A stretch of 57,644 nucleotides of DNA, from NCBI GenBank assembly GCA_029433415.1, contig JAQTIA010000001.1, positions 1 through 57,644 of the forward strand, read 5' to 3'. Made by a program: the position numbers and the translations under genes. The notes beneath the pieces are model-generated. The model saw only the letters and a program-made list of their open reading frames with translations. It was not told the origin of the DNA and did not search any database. The first letter of the stretch is position 1; the number at the start of each line of letters is the position of its first letter. Positions 45,376 to 56,802 of this stretch are shown piece after piece. Source of the stretch: Acetobacteraceae bacterium ESL0709. Its GTDB lineage: Bacteria > Pseudomonadota > Alphaproteobacteria > Acetobacterales > Acetobacteraceae.

Positions 45376-47231
45376 GATCGTCCCCTCATATAAGCCAGCA
45401 CGGCGATAAGGGCGGCCGGCGTCAACCCCCGTATTCTTTGAGCAGCAGCGAAATCAGGGGGACGGGCCTCCGACAGACGTTCCTGCATCTCCCGACTTAG
45501 TCCGCCAATTTTGCTGTAATCTAGGTCATCAGGCAGACGGAGTGCTGCCTCTTGCTGTAATTGCTGAATATCACGCTCCTGCCTTCTTAAATAACCACCA
45601 TAACGGGCTTCCGTTTCCAGGTGGCGGCGAATGCGTAAAGGCAGCGTGGCAAACCAGGGAACAAGAGCGGAAAGAGATTCTGAAGAGGCTTGCGTCGCCA
45701 GAATATCGAGAAGGCTACGCCGCTTTCCATCCTGAGAAACGTCGATCCCATGCTCTGAAAGGCGCTGGGGTAGAAAAATCTTTTCTTCCGCTTTGGCCAT
45801 AGCCGCTTCAATGGCATTTTTCAGATTGAGGAAGTTGTCACGCCTCTCTTCGCCTATACATCCAGCATCAATGCCTTTTTCGGTTAGACGGAGGTCGGCA
45901 TTATCGGCGCGCAGGATAAGGCGGTATTCAGCTCTGGAAGTGAACATGCGATAGGGTTCGCTGATACCATGCAGTGTCAGATCATCAATCATGACACCAA
46001 GATAGGATTCATGGCGTTGCAAAATCAGAGGTTCTTTTCCACTGACAGCGCGGGCTGCGTTGAGGCCGGCGAGCAAGCCTTGTGCCCCAGCTTCCTCATA
46101 GCCTGTTGTACCATTAATCTGCCCTGCGAGATAGAGGCCGGACAGGCGGCGCACTTCAAGAGACTGTCTTAATTCACGAGGGTCCACATAGTCATATTCC
46201 ACAGCGTAGCCTGGTGTAATAATCCTTGCTTTTTCCAGTCCCGGCATTGAGGCGATGATCAGTTTTTGCACCTCGGCCGGCAAGGAAGTGCTGATGCCGT
46301 TGGGATAAACCAGGTCGGCGCCCGGGTTACCCGGCAAGGCTTCGGGCTCCAGAAAAATCTGATGACTATCCTTTTCAGCAAAACGGACGATTTTGTCTTC
46401 AATAGAGGGGCAGTAACGGGGGCCGCGTCCTACAATCTCACCACCATACATGGCAGAGAGATGCAGATTTTCCCGGATGATGTCATGAGTACGAGGCGTT
46501 GTCTGGGTAATGCGGCACATGAGCTGTTTATTGGGCAGGCTCTCTGTCAGTGTGCTGAACGCTTCAGGCTCCACATCTCCCGGGTCAGCAGGCAGGTTGT
46601 CCCAATCTATGGAATCGCGCGCCAGACGAGGTGGTGTCCCAGTTTTGAGGCGTCCCATTCTGAGAGAAAGGGCTTCCAGTCGTTCCCCCAGTTTTGTAGC
46701 GGGCGCTTCGCCAATACGTCCTGCGGCTTCTTTGACTTTTCCTGTATGGATGACGCCCCGTAAAAAAGTCCCACTGGTCAAGACAACAGCACCAGACCGG
46801 AAAGTGCGGCCATCTTCGCAAATGACGCCTCCGACTTTACCATTTTTGACGATAAGATCTCCGACGGCACCTTCCAGAATAGAAAGATTCGGTGTTTCGC
46901 CCAGAAGAGTCTGTATGGCATTCCGATAGAGGTAACGGTCTGTCTGTGCCCTGGGGCCGTGGACGGCAGGCCCTTTGGAGCGGTTCAGAAGCTTGAAATG
47001 AATGCCAGCCCTATCCGCGGCTTTGCCCATTAACCCATCCAGAGCATCAATTTCGCGCACAAGATGGCCTTTACCGATGCCGCCAATAGCAGGATTGCAC
47101 GACATTGTGCCAATGGTTCCGAAATGGTGGGTCAGGAGAAGCGTGTGTGCCCCAAAACGGGCGGCGGCGGCGGCGGCTTCACAACCAGCGTGTCCACCAC
47201 CAATGACAATGACATCATATGAGGAGGTCAT
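45372..47231 (-). CDS. mnmG: tRNA uridine 5-carboxymethylaminomethyl modification enzyme MnmG
   Basis: This 619-residue FAD enzyme works with MnmE to modify the wobble uridine of several tRNAs. [19 protein letters not shown] is the FAD motif, [23 protein letters not shown] a family signature, and [13 protein letters not shown] and [17 protein letters not shown] are further conserved blocks. Length is normal. It starts 6 bases after mnmE and overlaps rsmG by four. Confidence 0.98.
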   Translation of the reverse strand: MTSSYDVIVIGGGHAGCEAAAAAARFGAHTLLLTHHFGTIGTMSCNPAIGGIGKGHLVREIDALDGLMGKAADRAGIHFKLLNRSKGPAVHGPRAQTDRYLYRNAIQTLLGETPNLSILEGAVGDLIVKNGKVGGVICEDGRTFRSGAVVLTSGTFLRGVIHTGKVKEAAGRIGEAPATKLGERLEALSLRMGRLKTGTPPRLARDSIDWDNLPADPGDVEPEAFSTLTESLPNKQLMCRITQTTPRTHDIIRENLHLSAMYGGEIVGRGPRYCPSIEDKIVRFAEKDSHQIFLEPEALPGNPGADLVYPNGISTSLPAEVQKLIIASMPGLEKARIITPGYAVEYDYVDPRELRQSLEVRRLSGLYLAGQINGTTGYEEAGAQGLLAGLNAARAVSGKEPLILQRHESYLGVMIDDLTLHGISEPYRMFTSRAEYRLILRADNADLRLTEKGIDAGCIGEERRDNFLNLKNAIEAAMAKAEEKIFLPQRLSEHGIDVSQDGKRRSLLDILATQASSESLSALVPWFATLPLRIRRHLETEARYGGYLRRQERDIQQLQQEAALRLPDDLDYSKIGGLSREMQERLSEARPPDFAAAQRIRGLTPAALIAVLAYMRGRS

Positions 47232-47237
47232 GAAGAT

Positions 47238-48533
47238 TTATTTCCCGATACAGAATTGGCTGAAGATTGTGTCCAATAGAGCTTCTATATCAACATGGCC
47301 AGTCAATCTCCCCAGGGACAGCATGGCAAGACGGAGTTCTTCTCCTTTCAATTCAGGCCATAAGGCCGTTTGGGCTTTTAGAAGATGCTGTCTGGTTTCT
47401 TCCAGTCCGGCGCGGTGGCGTGCCCGAGTAAGTGGTGGCGTTGCTCTTTTGGCGAGAAGCTCTGAGAGGTGGCTGCGGAGCCTGTTTTCTAGAGGCTTAA
47501 GACCATCGGCTGTTATCGTACTGATCCCCAGCTCATGAGGCAGAGCAGGCGAGAGATCTGTTTTGGTACGCAGGGTTATTTCTCCGGGTACCAGATTTTT
47601 GGCTTCTTCCCCTGGAGCGAGCAGATGGAGGACGAGATCAGCTTTTTCGATGTGCTGATGGGTACGTCTGATACCTTCAGCTTCAATCAGGTCTTCGGTT
47701 TCTCTCAAGCCTGCGGTATCAATCAGACGCAGTTTTATGCCATCAAGCATCCAATCCACGCTAATCGCATCACGGGTTGTGCCAGCCTGCTGAGTGACGA
47801 TAGCAGCGTCTTCACCGCTCAGGGCATTCAGCAGACTCGATTTTCCGACATTGGGCGAGCCTGCTATAACAATCGCCAGACCCTTGCGTGTTATTTCGCC
47901 GCGCTCATCATGCAGATGTTCATCAATCTCTGACAGGAGAGATGCGCATTCCTGCGTAAGGCCTGCTTCGATCTCAGATGGTAAATCTTCGTCTGGAAAG
48001 TCAATCAGGGCTTCCTGCTGAGCCAACAGGTTTTTCAGGCGTGTAGCCCAATTCTGATAGAGCCGGCTTAACGCACCGTCAGCCTGCCGGAGAGCCTGCT
48101 GGCGTTGCGCTTGTGTTTCAGCCTCAACCAGATCAGCGATAGCTTCAGCCTGCAAAAGATCAAGCCGGCCTTTTTGTACGGCCTTTTTGGTGAACTCACC
48201 TGCTTCCGCTGGGCGTGCACCAAGGTCTGTCAGCGCATCCGAAACGGCTTCAATAACAGCCGCCCCTGCATGGAGATGAAGCTCAAAACTATCTTCGCCT
48301 GTATAGGAATGAGGACCTGGAAACCATAGAATGAGAGCATGATCAAGAATATCTTCCTTGTGACGGAGAAAGCGTAAACTTGCTTGTCGGGGGGAGGGTA
48401 ATGCTCCAGCAAGGCTGGTCAGAATAGAGGCACAATCAGGCCCACTGGCCCTTATAATGGCAATGGCACCGCGCCCAAGACCGGTCGCCAGAGCAAAAAT
48501 AGTGCATGTTTCAGGATTGTTTAAGGAGGTCAT
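47238..48533 (-). CDS. mnmE: tRNA modification GTPase MnmE
   Basis: This 431-residue GTPase pairs with MnmG for wobble uridine modification. The N-terminal folate-binding domain includes [19 protein letters not shown]. The G domain shows [14 protein letters not shown] (G1), AGTTRDAI (G2), [10 protein letters not shown] (G3), and TKTD (G4). The C-terminal end is FCIGK, the catalytic Cys motif C-I-G-K. First gene of the mnmE-mnmG-rsmG-parA-parB run. Confidence 0.98.
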   Translation of the reverse strand: MTSLNNPETCTIFALATGLGRGAIAIIRASGPDCASILTSLAGALPSPRQASLRFLRHKEDILDHALILWFPGPHSYTGEDSFELHLHAGAAVIEAVSDALTDLGARPAEAGEFTKKAVQKGRLDLLQAEAIADLVEAETQAQRQQALRQADGALSRLYQNWATRLKNLLAQQEALIDFPDEDLPSEIEAGLTQECASLLSEIDEHLHDERGEITRKGLAIVIAGSPNVGKSSLLNALSGEDAAIVTQQAGTTRDAISVDWMLDGIKLRLIDTAGLRETEDLIEAEGIRRTHQHIEKADLVLHLLAPGEEAKNLVPGEITLRTKTDLSPALPHELGISTITADGLKPLENRLRSHLSELLAKRATPPLTRARHRAGLEETRQHLLKAQTALWPELKGEELRLAMLSLGRLTGHVDIEALLDTIFSQFCIGK

Positions 48534-48609
48534 AGTGTCCTCTTAGCGCACTCGTAAAAGAAAATCAGCCTTATTGACGTTACAGACAAGAAAAGACATT
48601 CTAGGTTCC

Positions 48610-49056
48610 ATGCCTCAATTATCTTTTCAGTCCCCTTTTGGTACTCTGACCCTCAGCGAAGAAGAGGGAGCCATTGTTTCCCTTGATGCTGGTCAAGGAC
48701 GCGATCAGGACAGGACGCCGTTACTGGAACGTGTCGTATCGCTTTTGCAGGATTATTTTGACGGTGAGGTCGTGGATTTCTGCGAGGTGCCGGTCGAGTT
48801 CTTTGGTACGGACTACCAGCAGCGTGTCTGGCAGGCTTTGCGCTGCATCCCTTATGGTCAGACGCGTTTTTATGGCGAACTGGCGCAAGAAGTAGGCGGT
48901 TCAGCCCAGTCAGTGGGGCATGCCGTGGGGTTGAACCCGATCCCACTGATTATTCCCTGTCACCGTGTTATCGGGCGCAGCGGGCTTGTGGGTTATTCCG
49001 CTTTTGACGGGATAGACGATAAAGCCTGGCTTCTGGAAATGGAAAAAGGGTCATAA
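48610..49056 (+). CDS. ogt: Methylated-DNA-protein-cysteine methyltransferase
   Basis: This 148-residue suicide enzyme removes O6-alkyl groups from guanine onto its Cys. The active-site motif IPCHRVIG is present, with the helix-turn-helix YQQRVWQALRCIPYGQTRFYGELA. I chose ATG 48610 over the TTG at 48574 because 48610 gives the normal N-terminus. It is transcribed against mnmE and rho, inserted in the otherwise conserved rho-mnmE order. Confidence 0.95.
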   Translation: MPQLSFQSPFGTLTLSEEEGAIVSLDAGQGRDQDRTPLLERVVSLLQDYFDGEVVDFCEVPVEFFGTDYQQRVWQALRCIPYGQTRFYGELAQEVGGSAQSVGHAVGLNPIPLIIPCHRVIGRSGLVGYSAFDGIDDKAWLLEMEKGS

Positions 49057-49085
49057 AAAAAGCCTCCCGTGAGAGGGAGGCTCTT
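49054..49085 (-). terminator. Rho-independent terminator for rho
   Basis: AGCCTCCC (49061-49068) pairs with GGGAGGCT (49075-49082); the A-run at 49054-49061 gives a T-run on the minus strand. It lies 21 bases after the rho stop. It lies between the convergent ends of ogt and rho. Confidence 0.85.
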
Positions 49086-49105
49086 AAAGGGGACTCCGGT
49101 TCTTT

Positions 49106-50401
49106 TTAATTATTCATGGCGTCGAAGAAATCCTGGTTGGATTTGCTGTAGCGTAGTTTATCAAGCAGGAAGTCCATGGCGTCCATTGTGCCCATTGGGG
49201 CAAGAATACGACGCAGGACCCACATTTTGGAGAGCGATGCCCTGTCCACCAGAAGCTCTTCTTTCCGTGTGCCGGATTTGGTGATGTCGATGGCCGGGAA
49301 AGTCCGTTTATCGGCAAGTTTGCGGTCAAGGATCAGTTCGGAATTGCCTGTACCCTTGAATTCTTCAAAGATTACTTCATCCATACGTGATCCCGTATCA
49401 ATCAGGGCCGTGGCAATGATGGTGAGCGAACCGCCTTCTTCGATATTGCGGGCAGCGCCAAAAAAGCGTTTTGGCCTCTGAAGAGCATTGGCATCCACAC
49501 CACCTGTTAATACCTTGCCAGATGAGGGCACAACAGTGTTATAGGCGCGCGCCAGACGCGTGATTGAATCAAGCAGGATGACAACATCACGTTTATGCTC
49601 GACAAGACGCTTGGCCTTTTCCAGGACCATTTCAGTGACTTGTACGTGACGGGCTGCCGGCTCATCGAAGGTTGAAGAAATAACTTCACCCCGGACAGAA
49701 CGGGCCATGTCGGTTACCTCTTCCGGGCGTTCGTCGATGAGCAGAACGATCAGAAAGACATCAGGATGATTGGCCGTGATGGAAGAGGCGATGCTTTGCA
49801 GCATGACAGTTTTGCCAGTGCGTGGCGGAGCAACGATCAGGGCGCGTTGTCCCATGCCAATCGGAGCGACAAGATCAATCACGCGAGACGTATAATCGCG
49901 CTGGTCTTTCTTTCCCTTGCTGCCTTTTGTTGATGCAGGTTCTTCCTTGAGTTCGACCTCCATCTGAAGACGGCGTTCAGGATAAAGCGGTGTCAGATTA
50001 TCAAAATTGATTCTGGTACGAACAGTTTCTGGAGATTCAAAATTGATGGAGTTGACTTTAAGCAGTGAGAAATAGCGTTCACCGTCACGTGGGGCGCGAA
50101 TTTCCCCTTCAACCGTGTCGCCAGGGCGGAGACCAAAACGGCGGACTTGTGCCGGGGAAACATAAATATCATCAGGTCCGGGCAGATAATTTGCCTCGGG
50201 GCTACGTAGAAACCCAAATCCATCAGGCAGAATTTCGAGGGTGCCGTCTCCGTAAATGGATTGTTCGCGATCGGCCAGCATTTTGAGAATGGCGAACATG
50301 ATGTCCTGCTTGCGCATGGACGATACATTTTCGATTTCCAGTTCTTCAGCGAAGGCTAGAAGATCGGCGGGTGACTTCTTCTTAAGTTCGGCGAGATGCA
50401 T
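49106..50401 (-). CDS. rho: Transcription termination factor Rho
   Basis: This 431-residue hexameric RNA helicase terminates transcription at untranslated C-rich sites. The N-terminal RNA-binding domain begins [19 protein letters not shown], then [30 protein letters not shown]. The ATPase core has Walker [13 protein letters not shown], Walker [17 protein letters not shown] and the Q/R-loop [21 protein letters not shown]. Length is typical for alphaproteobacteria. The 400-base leader contains inverted repeats. Confidence 0.98.
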   Translation of the reverse strand: MHLAELKKKSPADLLAFAEELEIENVSSMRKQDIMFAILKMLADREQSIYGDGTLEILPDGFGFLRSPEANYLPGPDDIYVSPAQVRRFGLRPGDTVEGEIRAPRDGERYFSLLKVNSINFESPETVRTRINFDNLTPLYPERRLQMEVELKEEPASTKGSKGKKDQRDYTSRVIDLVAPIGMGQRALIVAPPRTGKTVMLQSIASSITANHPDVFLIVLLIDERPEEVTDMARSVRGEVISSTFDEPAARHVQVTEMVLEKAKRLVEHKRDVVILLDSITRLARAYNTVVPSSGKVLTGGVDANALQRPKRFFGAARNIEEGGSLTIIATALIDTGSRMDEVIFEEFKGTGNSELILDRKLADKRTFPAIDITKSGTRKEELLVDRASLSKMWVLRRILAPMGTMDAMDFLLDKLRYSKSNQDFFDAMNN

Positions 50402-50847
50402 GTAACTATGCGCCTTGATATGCTCCAGAGGAGAGGATCGTAAAAGAGGAAGGAGACACCGTGACCAGTAGAGGCAACATACAGAGCATGAGACATGACT
50501 GATATCATGGATATCCCGACAGAGCCCCCCTCCGCAATTTAGGATAAGGGAGAGACCGCGTCTAACGGAGATTTTAGGGTGTCATCCAGCTTAAAGGATA
50601 GTGCCCCGAAAAAGTCTTCGACCTTCCCGAAGTCAGGTTAACGCTTAGGCAAGCTGGAGAGTTGTGTCAAGCACTATATGGCAGGACAATGTGATTTTTC
50701 AAATTTTATTATTGCTTGTCTTCATTCTGGAATATTCGCTCAAGAGTGAAGGCGTGCTTTTTGGTGAAGGCTCTGTTATAGAATTTCCTCATATTTCTGA
50801 AGTCTGTGAGTTTAAGGCTTGTTGAAGTCATTAAGGCAGGAAGCAAG
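50402..50847. other. Divergent leader region of rho and the E2 gene
   Basis: This 446-base spacer carries both promoters. TCCAGCTT (50585-50592) and AAGCTGGA (50651-50658) are inverted, enclosing a smaller hairpin CTTCG/CGAAG (50616-50620 and 50628-50632). rho leaders are often autoregulated, so a folded leader is plausible but not shown. No gene was found; a 64-codon minus frame (50709-50903) is a shadow. Confidence 0.5.
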
Positions 50848-51930
50848 ATGACCGTTGAGATCCGAGTGCCCCCTTTGGGCGAAAGCCTGAATAGTGCGAC
50901 CATTGCCCAGTGGCTCAGTAAAGAAGGGGATTATGTCCAGGCGGGCGATATCGTGCTTGAGCTTGAAACCGATAAAGTGAGTCTGGAGGTTCAGGCCCCG
51001 GTAGCTGGTCGGCTGGAGATTATGGCAGCGCAGGGCAATGAAGTAACAGTTGATCAACTTGTTGCATCCATAGACGAGACTGCGTTGCCTCCTGTGCCGC
51101 AGGTGGTGGCATCCACGGAATCGGCTTCTGCCCCAGTATCTCCAGAGTCGGAGACACTGGCTGAGACACATGAAACGTGTAAAAAAGATAATCATCCATG
51201 TGATCTTCCATCTTCGGTAACGGTAAAGGATGAAGTTAGACGGGTTCCGATGAGCCGCTTGCGGCAGACAATTGCACGTAACCTGAAAGAGGCACAGAAT
51301 ACAGCGGCTATCCTGACGACATTTAATGAAATTGATATGGGATCTGTGAGGGATCTACGAACTCAGTATCGCGATTTATTCGAGAAGAAAAATGGCGGTA
51401 CACGCCTGGGTTTTATGTCTTTCTTTGCCAAGGCGGTTATTGGAGCCATCAAGGATTATCCGACATTAAATGCACAGATTGATGGTGACGATATTGTCTA
51501 TCGCAATCATGTGAATCTGGGGATCGCTGTTGGTACAGAGCGTGGGTTGGTCGTTCCCGTCATACGTCACGCTGAACAGATGGATTTTGCCGAGCTCGAG
51601 CGTTGTGTGGCCGATTACGGCAAACGGGCCCGTGATGGTGCGCTGAAGCTGGATGAGCTTGCGGGGGGGACATTTACGATTACAAATGGGGGGATTTTTG
51701 GCTCCCTGCTGTCTACTCCTATCCTGAACCGGCCACAATCAGGCGTGTTGGGGATGCATACTATCCAGGATCGGCCTGTAGCACGCAATGGACAGGTCGT
51801 TATACGTCCGATGATGTATGTAGCTCTTTCTTACGATCATCGTTTGATTGATGGGAGGGAAGCTGTCAGTTTCCTGGTAAGGATAAAGGAACTGGTCGAG
51901 GACCCAAGGCGGCTTTTACTGGAAATTTAG
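50848..51930 (+). CDS. 2-oxoacid dehydrogenase E2, OdhB-like, lacking the subunit-binding domain
   Basis: This 360-residue dihydrolipoyl acyltransferase, closest to the succinyltransferase OdhB/SucB, has a lipoyl domain at residues 1-80 with lipoyl-Lys in [10 protein letters not shown] (Lys43). The catalytic domain starts near residue 133 at [20 protein letters not shown] and ends with [16 protein letters not shown], in which the H-x3-D active site is intact. The roughly 50-residue linker between them shows no peripheral subunit-binding domain, normally about 35 residues of the P-x-x-R-x-x-A-x-E type that docks E1 and E3. The usual family length is about 400. No E1 or E3 gene is nearby. ATG 50848 follows AGGAAG; a start at 50806 adds non-conserved residues. 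Confidence 0.88.
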   Translation: MTVEIRVPPLGESLNSATIAQWLSKEGDYVQAGDIVLELETDKVSLEVQAPVAGRLEIMAAQGNEVTVDQLVASIDETALPPVPQVVASTESASAPVSPESETLAETHETCKKDNHPCDLPSSVTVKDEVRRVPMSRLRQTIARNLKEAQNTAAILTTFNEIDMGSVRDLRTQYRDLFEKKNGGTRLGFMSFFAKAVIGAIKDYPTLNAQIDGDDIVYRNHVNLGIAVGTERGLVVPVIRHAEQMDFAELERCVADYGKRARDGALKLDELAGGTFTITNGGIFGSLLSTPILNRPQSGVLGMHTIQDRPVARNGQVVIRPMMYVALSYDHRLIDGREAVSFLVRIKELVEDPRRLLLEI

Positions 51931-51957
51931 CTTCGTTATTGTCGTTGACAGATTGAA

Positions 51958-51994
51958 AAAAAAGCCCCCTGTTTTTAACGGGGGGCTTTTTTTT
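51958..51994. terminator. Bidirectional Rho-independent terminator
   Basis: AAAGCCCCC (51961-51969) pairs with GGGGGCTTT (51981-51989), with A-run on the left and T-run on the right, so it can act on both the E2 gene and the convergent DUF3597 gene. Confidence 0.92.
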
Positions 51995-51999
51995 ATTTC

Positions 52000-52389
52000 T
52001 CAGACTTTCCAGTCTTGTGGGACATGGCCACCATTTTCGCCAATCTTGCCATAAAGTTGTTTGATCAACCAGATATTCATGGCCTCGGTATTGTTTTTAT
52101 CACCAGTATAATTCAGCTCATCGGCGAGTTTGCGCCGCGAGTCCAGTGAGCTGTCCAGATTGAGCAGTTTCATCAGGTCGACGATTGAGGTCTGATAATT
52201 GAGTTTCATGCCAGATTTAACGGCCAGATCTTTCAAAACAGCTTCTACGTCAACAGGCTGGTTTGTCGTGGGAATGGATGTCGCTTGGGTGGAACTCGGA
52301 GCAGCAGCACTGGAAGAATTTTGAACTGGCTCCTTATTCTCATGGGCCGGCGTCATGATTTTAGAGAGAATGTTACTAAAGATACCCAT
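52000..52389 (-). CDS. DUF3597 domain-containing protein
   Basis: This 129-residue protein has an N-terminal MGIFSNILSKIM helix, an Ala/Pro/Thr-rich spacer, then the DUF3597 domain from about residue 55 (VDVEAVLKDLAVKSGMKLNYQTS...; IVDLMKLLNLDSSLDSRRKL; ADELNYTGD; MNIWLIKQLYGKIGENGG). The function is unknown; the fold resembles small helical domains found in many alphaproteobacteria. The start is the ATG at 52389 rather than an upstream frame to 52461. No signal peptide. It sits just downstream of the broken ahcY. Confidence 0.88.
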   Translation of the reverse strand: MGIFSNILSKIMTPAHENKEPVQNSSSAAAPSSTQATSIPTTNQPVDVEAVLKDLAVKSGMKLNYQTSIVDLMKLLNLDSSLDSRRKLADELNYTGDKNNTEAMNIWLIKQLYGKIGENGGHVPQDWKV

Positions 52390-52480
52390 GGAAAAACTCC
52401 CTGGTTTAAGGAAAGAAAACTCCCGGCTTTTAAAACCTGTCCATTTTGGGCCGGGTTGCATGGTGTGCCCCTATTTTATC

Positions 52481-53919
<1,439 letters not shown>

Positions 53920-55899
53920 AGTGGCGAAACGCCGAATTTGCGAGAACGATGACAGTTTTTCAGATCAGGGGATTTTGTTGGGACTTGGGCGATGCTCTAA
54001 AGATATCATTGCAGGTCATAATTAGATGTTCACCAGCCTTTATCACGCTGTCAATAAAATCTCTAACGAAAGTGCTGTATCAAGATGGAAATTTCAAGTT
54101 TCTTTAACGATGTTTTTATTTTGCGGGATATTTGTATTGTTGATGTTTATATGTACCGATAATCCATGGAGGTTGAAATAATAGTTAGATTCCGTAAATA
54201 GATCCACGGAATAAAAATTTATTTTCATATCACTAGATTAACAGAGTTCCCTCAGGAAATACACAAAAAACTGAATGTCAAAGCATAATAAAAAGGTTTG
54301 AACTATAAATATTTATCGCTGGGACAGTAATTTACGTCTCACATGTCCTACAAATGGAACGTGGAAAATAGATTGCCCGTAATCTGAATTTGAAAGGCAA
54401 ATTGTATTTACAGTTGCTATCCTTTGGGATGCGGCTGGAGCGATTATATGGGATCTCCTGATGAGGCCAGACACGTCAGTATGTTGGAAACCATTCTAAT
54501 CATAAATTTTATCATTGGGATTTTATGTCTTGTTATCACGTTCGAAAATCGAGGGATAATATTGGGCGTAATTTAATTTTATGCCACATGATGGTATAAC
54601 AGAATTATTGTGGAGATATTGTCTATACAATATTTACCATTGTAATGGTATTCCTGATGTCCGGCGAGTTCGGTTTAAATTTACGTTAACAAACTGGCGT
54701 CATATTCAGGACAGCGAGCAGCTCCTTATTGTGTTCTGAAAACGGATTTTATCGGCGTGTCTATTTTTTGCCCAGCTGCTTGTCCAGGGTTTGCGGATTC
54801 TTTCAAAGATATAAATGGGGGAATAAAATAGATGTAAGTTATCTCGAATCATAGTTCCTAAAACCGGTTAACATGTTTGGCGTCAAACAGGGATGCGATT
54901 CATCCATTAAACGCCTTCTGAGTGAGGAGATCAGACTTAAATTTTGATAAATGCTATCGGAAAAATTATAATTATTCTTGATTACGAAAATGCGAACGTT
55001 GAAAATCGATGGAATTATAACGCAATCAATTTTTCACCTCATGCCTGCAATGGTGGAAGCTGCGTTTTTCTCAATTTGAAATTTTGAAAAGGGGAATTTT
55101 AATTCAAGTCCGAAAAATTTTTCGGTCGCTTTTAACGTTAACATTATGGCGTTTTTTTGCATTTACGGGTATTGTTATTTTCGGAGGTCTTGCCAAAAGT
55201 GTGTTTTTTTTGACCAGATATCTCAAGAGTGGATTATTTCGATTTTATTCGTCAGAGCTCATTATAGAATTTACCGCGAAGGGATTTGAGGCTGTCCAGA
55301 GCAAACGAAAAAATTTTCATGCACCGGCATTTTAAGATATATTTCAGAGTTTTATTTAGGAAGTCCCTTTTAAGCTGTAGATCCAATTTATTAAGGTCAG
55401 ATAGTTGCGTAGGCTGTAACGTTCAGAATGGAAAAAGGTTGTTGCCAATTGAACAGAGTAATTTTCCACAAAGTATAAACGGGGGGAGAATTTATGAAAA
55501 ATACGACCTTCCCAGCTTCAGAGTTTGTCGTTCGGCGTCCGGCTTTGAAAAAGCGGGGCGGAATGTTTTTAAAGATCCTGGTATACTAAAAATCATGTGC
55601 AAAGCACCCGGTCTAAAAATTAAGGGCTCAGGCCTGAACACCTTTGGTAGTAAAGTTTATGTCTGATAAAGGCTGTCGTTCTTGATAAATTCTGCTGACA
55701 AACCCGCAGCTGTCTGTGCAACTCCCCAACATGGCATAGCAAGAAAATGCGTCGTTTGGATGATCTTTTGACCCCAGTTTCAATTTGCATTGCAGCACGG
55801 TTATGTCATTTCGAATGCATAGTTCTGCGCGCAATTTGTAGCTCATTTGCCGGTGAATATTTGCCAGAAGATGGGGTGCCATAAAATATCTAACAGAAT
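53920..55899. other. Eroded, gene-poor AT-rich region
   Basis: About 2 kb has no convincing gene. Open frames at 55084-55335 (hydrophobic, 83 codons) and 55286-55666 have no recognisable domain and no ribosome site. Fragments of hydrophobic reading frames (for example near 54460-54560 and 54750-54820) look like decayed membrane protein genes. No IS end, tRNA or repeat array was seen. Confidence 0.5.
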
Positions 55900-56228
55900 A
55901 TGGCATTGCAGCGAAGCTTCCGCACGTATACAGAATTGGGGGTCCTTCAGCCTGCTTTTTACGATGCTCTGGCGGAAGAAGAAGGGAAAACAGCGCAGAA
56001 CTGCGTTTTTGCCATGATTCGGGATTTTCTTATTACAACACGTCGCACCCCTATTCCTGTAATCAGGGCGGCTTACGGACGCTCTAAAATGATCATTTCA
56101 CAAGAAAACCGGCAGGGGTCATTGATGGTGTTGCGTGATTTTACAACGACAACCTATTGTCGTCGTAGCTGAGGATGTTCTGGCTATTGAAAATGACGGG
56201 ATATCCCAACTTGTCAAATTTTTAGAAA
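55900..56228 (+). pseudogene. Decayed gene fragment, possibly sulfotransferase-like
   Basis: An open frame at 55900-56172 gives LQPAFYDALAEEEGKTAQNC then IPVIRAAYGRSKMIISQENR; a frameshift near 56150 continues as PIVVVAEDVLAIENDGIS and LVKFLEII before a stop at 56226-56228. The last part resembles the V-x-Y-E-x-x-x-x-x-P and L-x-x-F-L tail of sulfotransferases from polysaccharide loci, but an identification is weak. No intact start region was found. Confidence 0.35.
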
Positions 56229-56299
56229 TAATTTAACGGAAAATATCCATTCTTTTTTTACAGTTATAGTCTGGGATAACAGGGATTATCTTATAGCCT

Positions 56300-56802
56300 T
56301 TCAGTTCATCTGTTTTATATATATAACAAGGTTAGCTATATATCCCGCTGACGACATTGCACTTGGCATATTGTATAAAATCGCTGACATCAAGCCATAT
56401 AATGTTTGTAGATATTGACCTGCCTGATTGGGCTCAACGAAATATATCCACCGGCCCGCAAAATGATCGAGCTCATTAGCGGCATCTGCATGCAGAAGGA
56501 TCATATTTAAACGCTAATTGATACGCAACAAAAGCATCATCCAAACGACGCATTTTCTTGTACATGGACTGAGTTGGCTTCAATCAGTCAGAAGAATCTA
56601 TACGGGCAGCCTGATATAAATCGTTTCCGTGATGACTTTTTAAACAATTACCAGCCTGAATAAGTGCTCTAAATGCTTTTTTAGTATTCCCAGCTTTTTG
56701 AGCGGCTGATATATATATATCAGCCGCTTGTAACCAGTTCCGGTTGTCGCGTTCTTTGTCTGCCCTACGAGTGAGATCGCTGATTTTTTTTCCAAAAAAC
56801 AT
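56300..56802 (-). pseudogene. TPR-repeat protein remnant
   Basis: The N-terminal frame (56584-56802) starts MFFGKKISDLTRRADKERD and holds NWLQAADIYISAAQKAGNT, a TPR helix pair. After a stop near 56584 and frame changes, YKKMRRLDDAFVAYQLAFKY then ANELDHFAGRWIYFVEPNQ continue the repeat toward 56301. It resembles the frameshifted TPR gene at 909-1327 in type and may be the start of another glycosyltransferase operon, now broken. Confidence 0.6.

Noticed and set aside
46266-46763. 165-codon plus frame inside mnmG
   Set aside because: Antisense shadow frame; mnmG signatures on the other strand are unambiguous.
55084-55335. Hydrophobic 83-codon frame in the eroded region
   Set aside because: No ribosome site, no family motif and surrounded by decayed sequence; cannot be supported as a gene.
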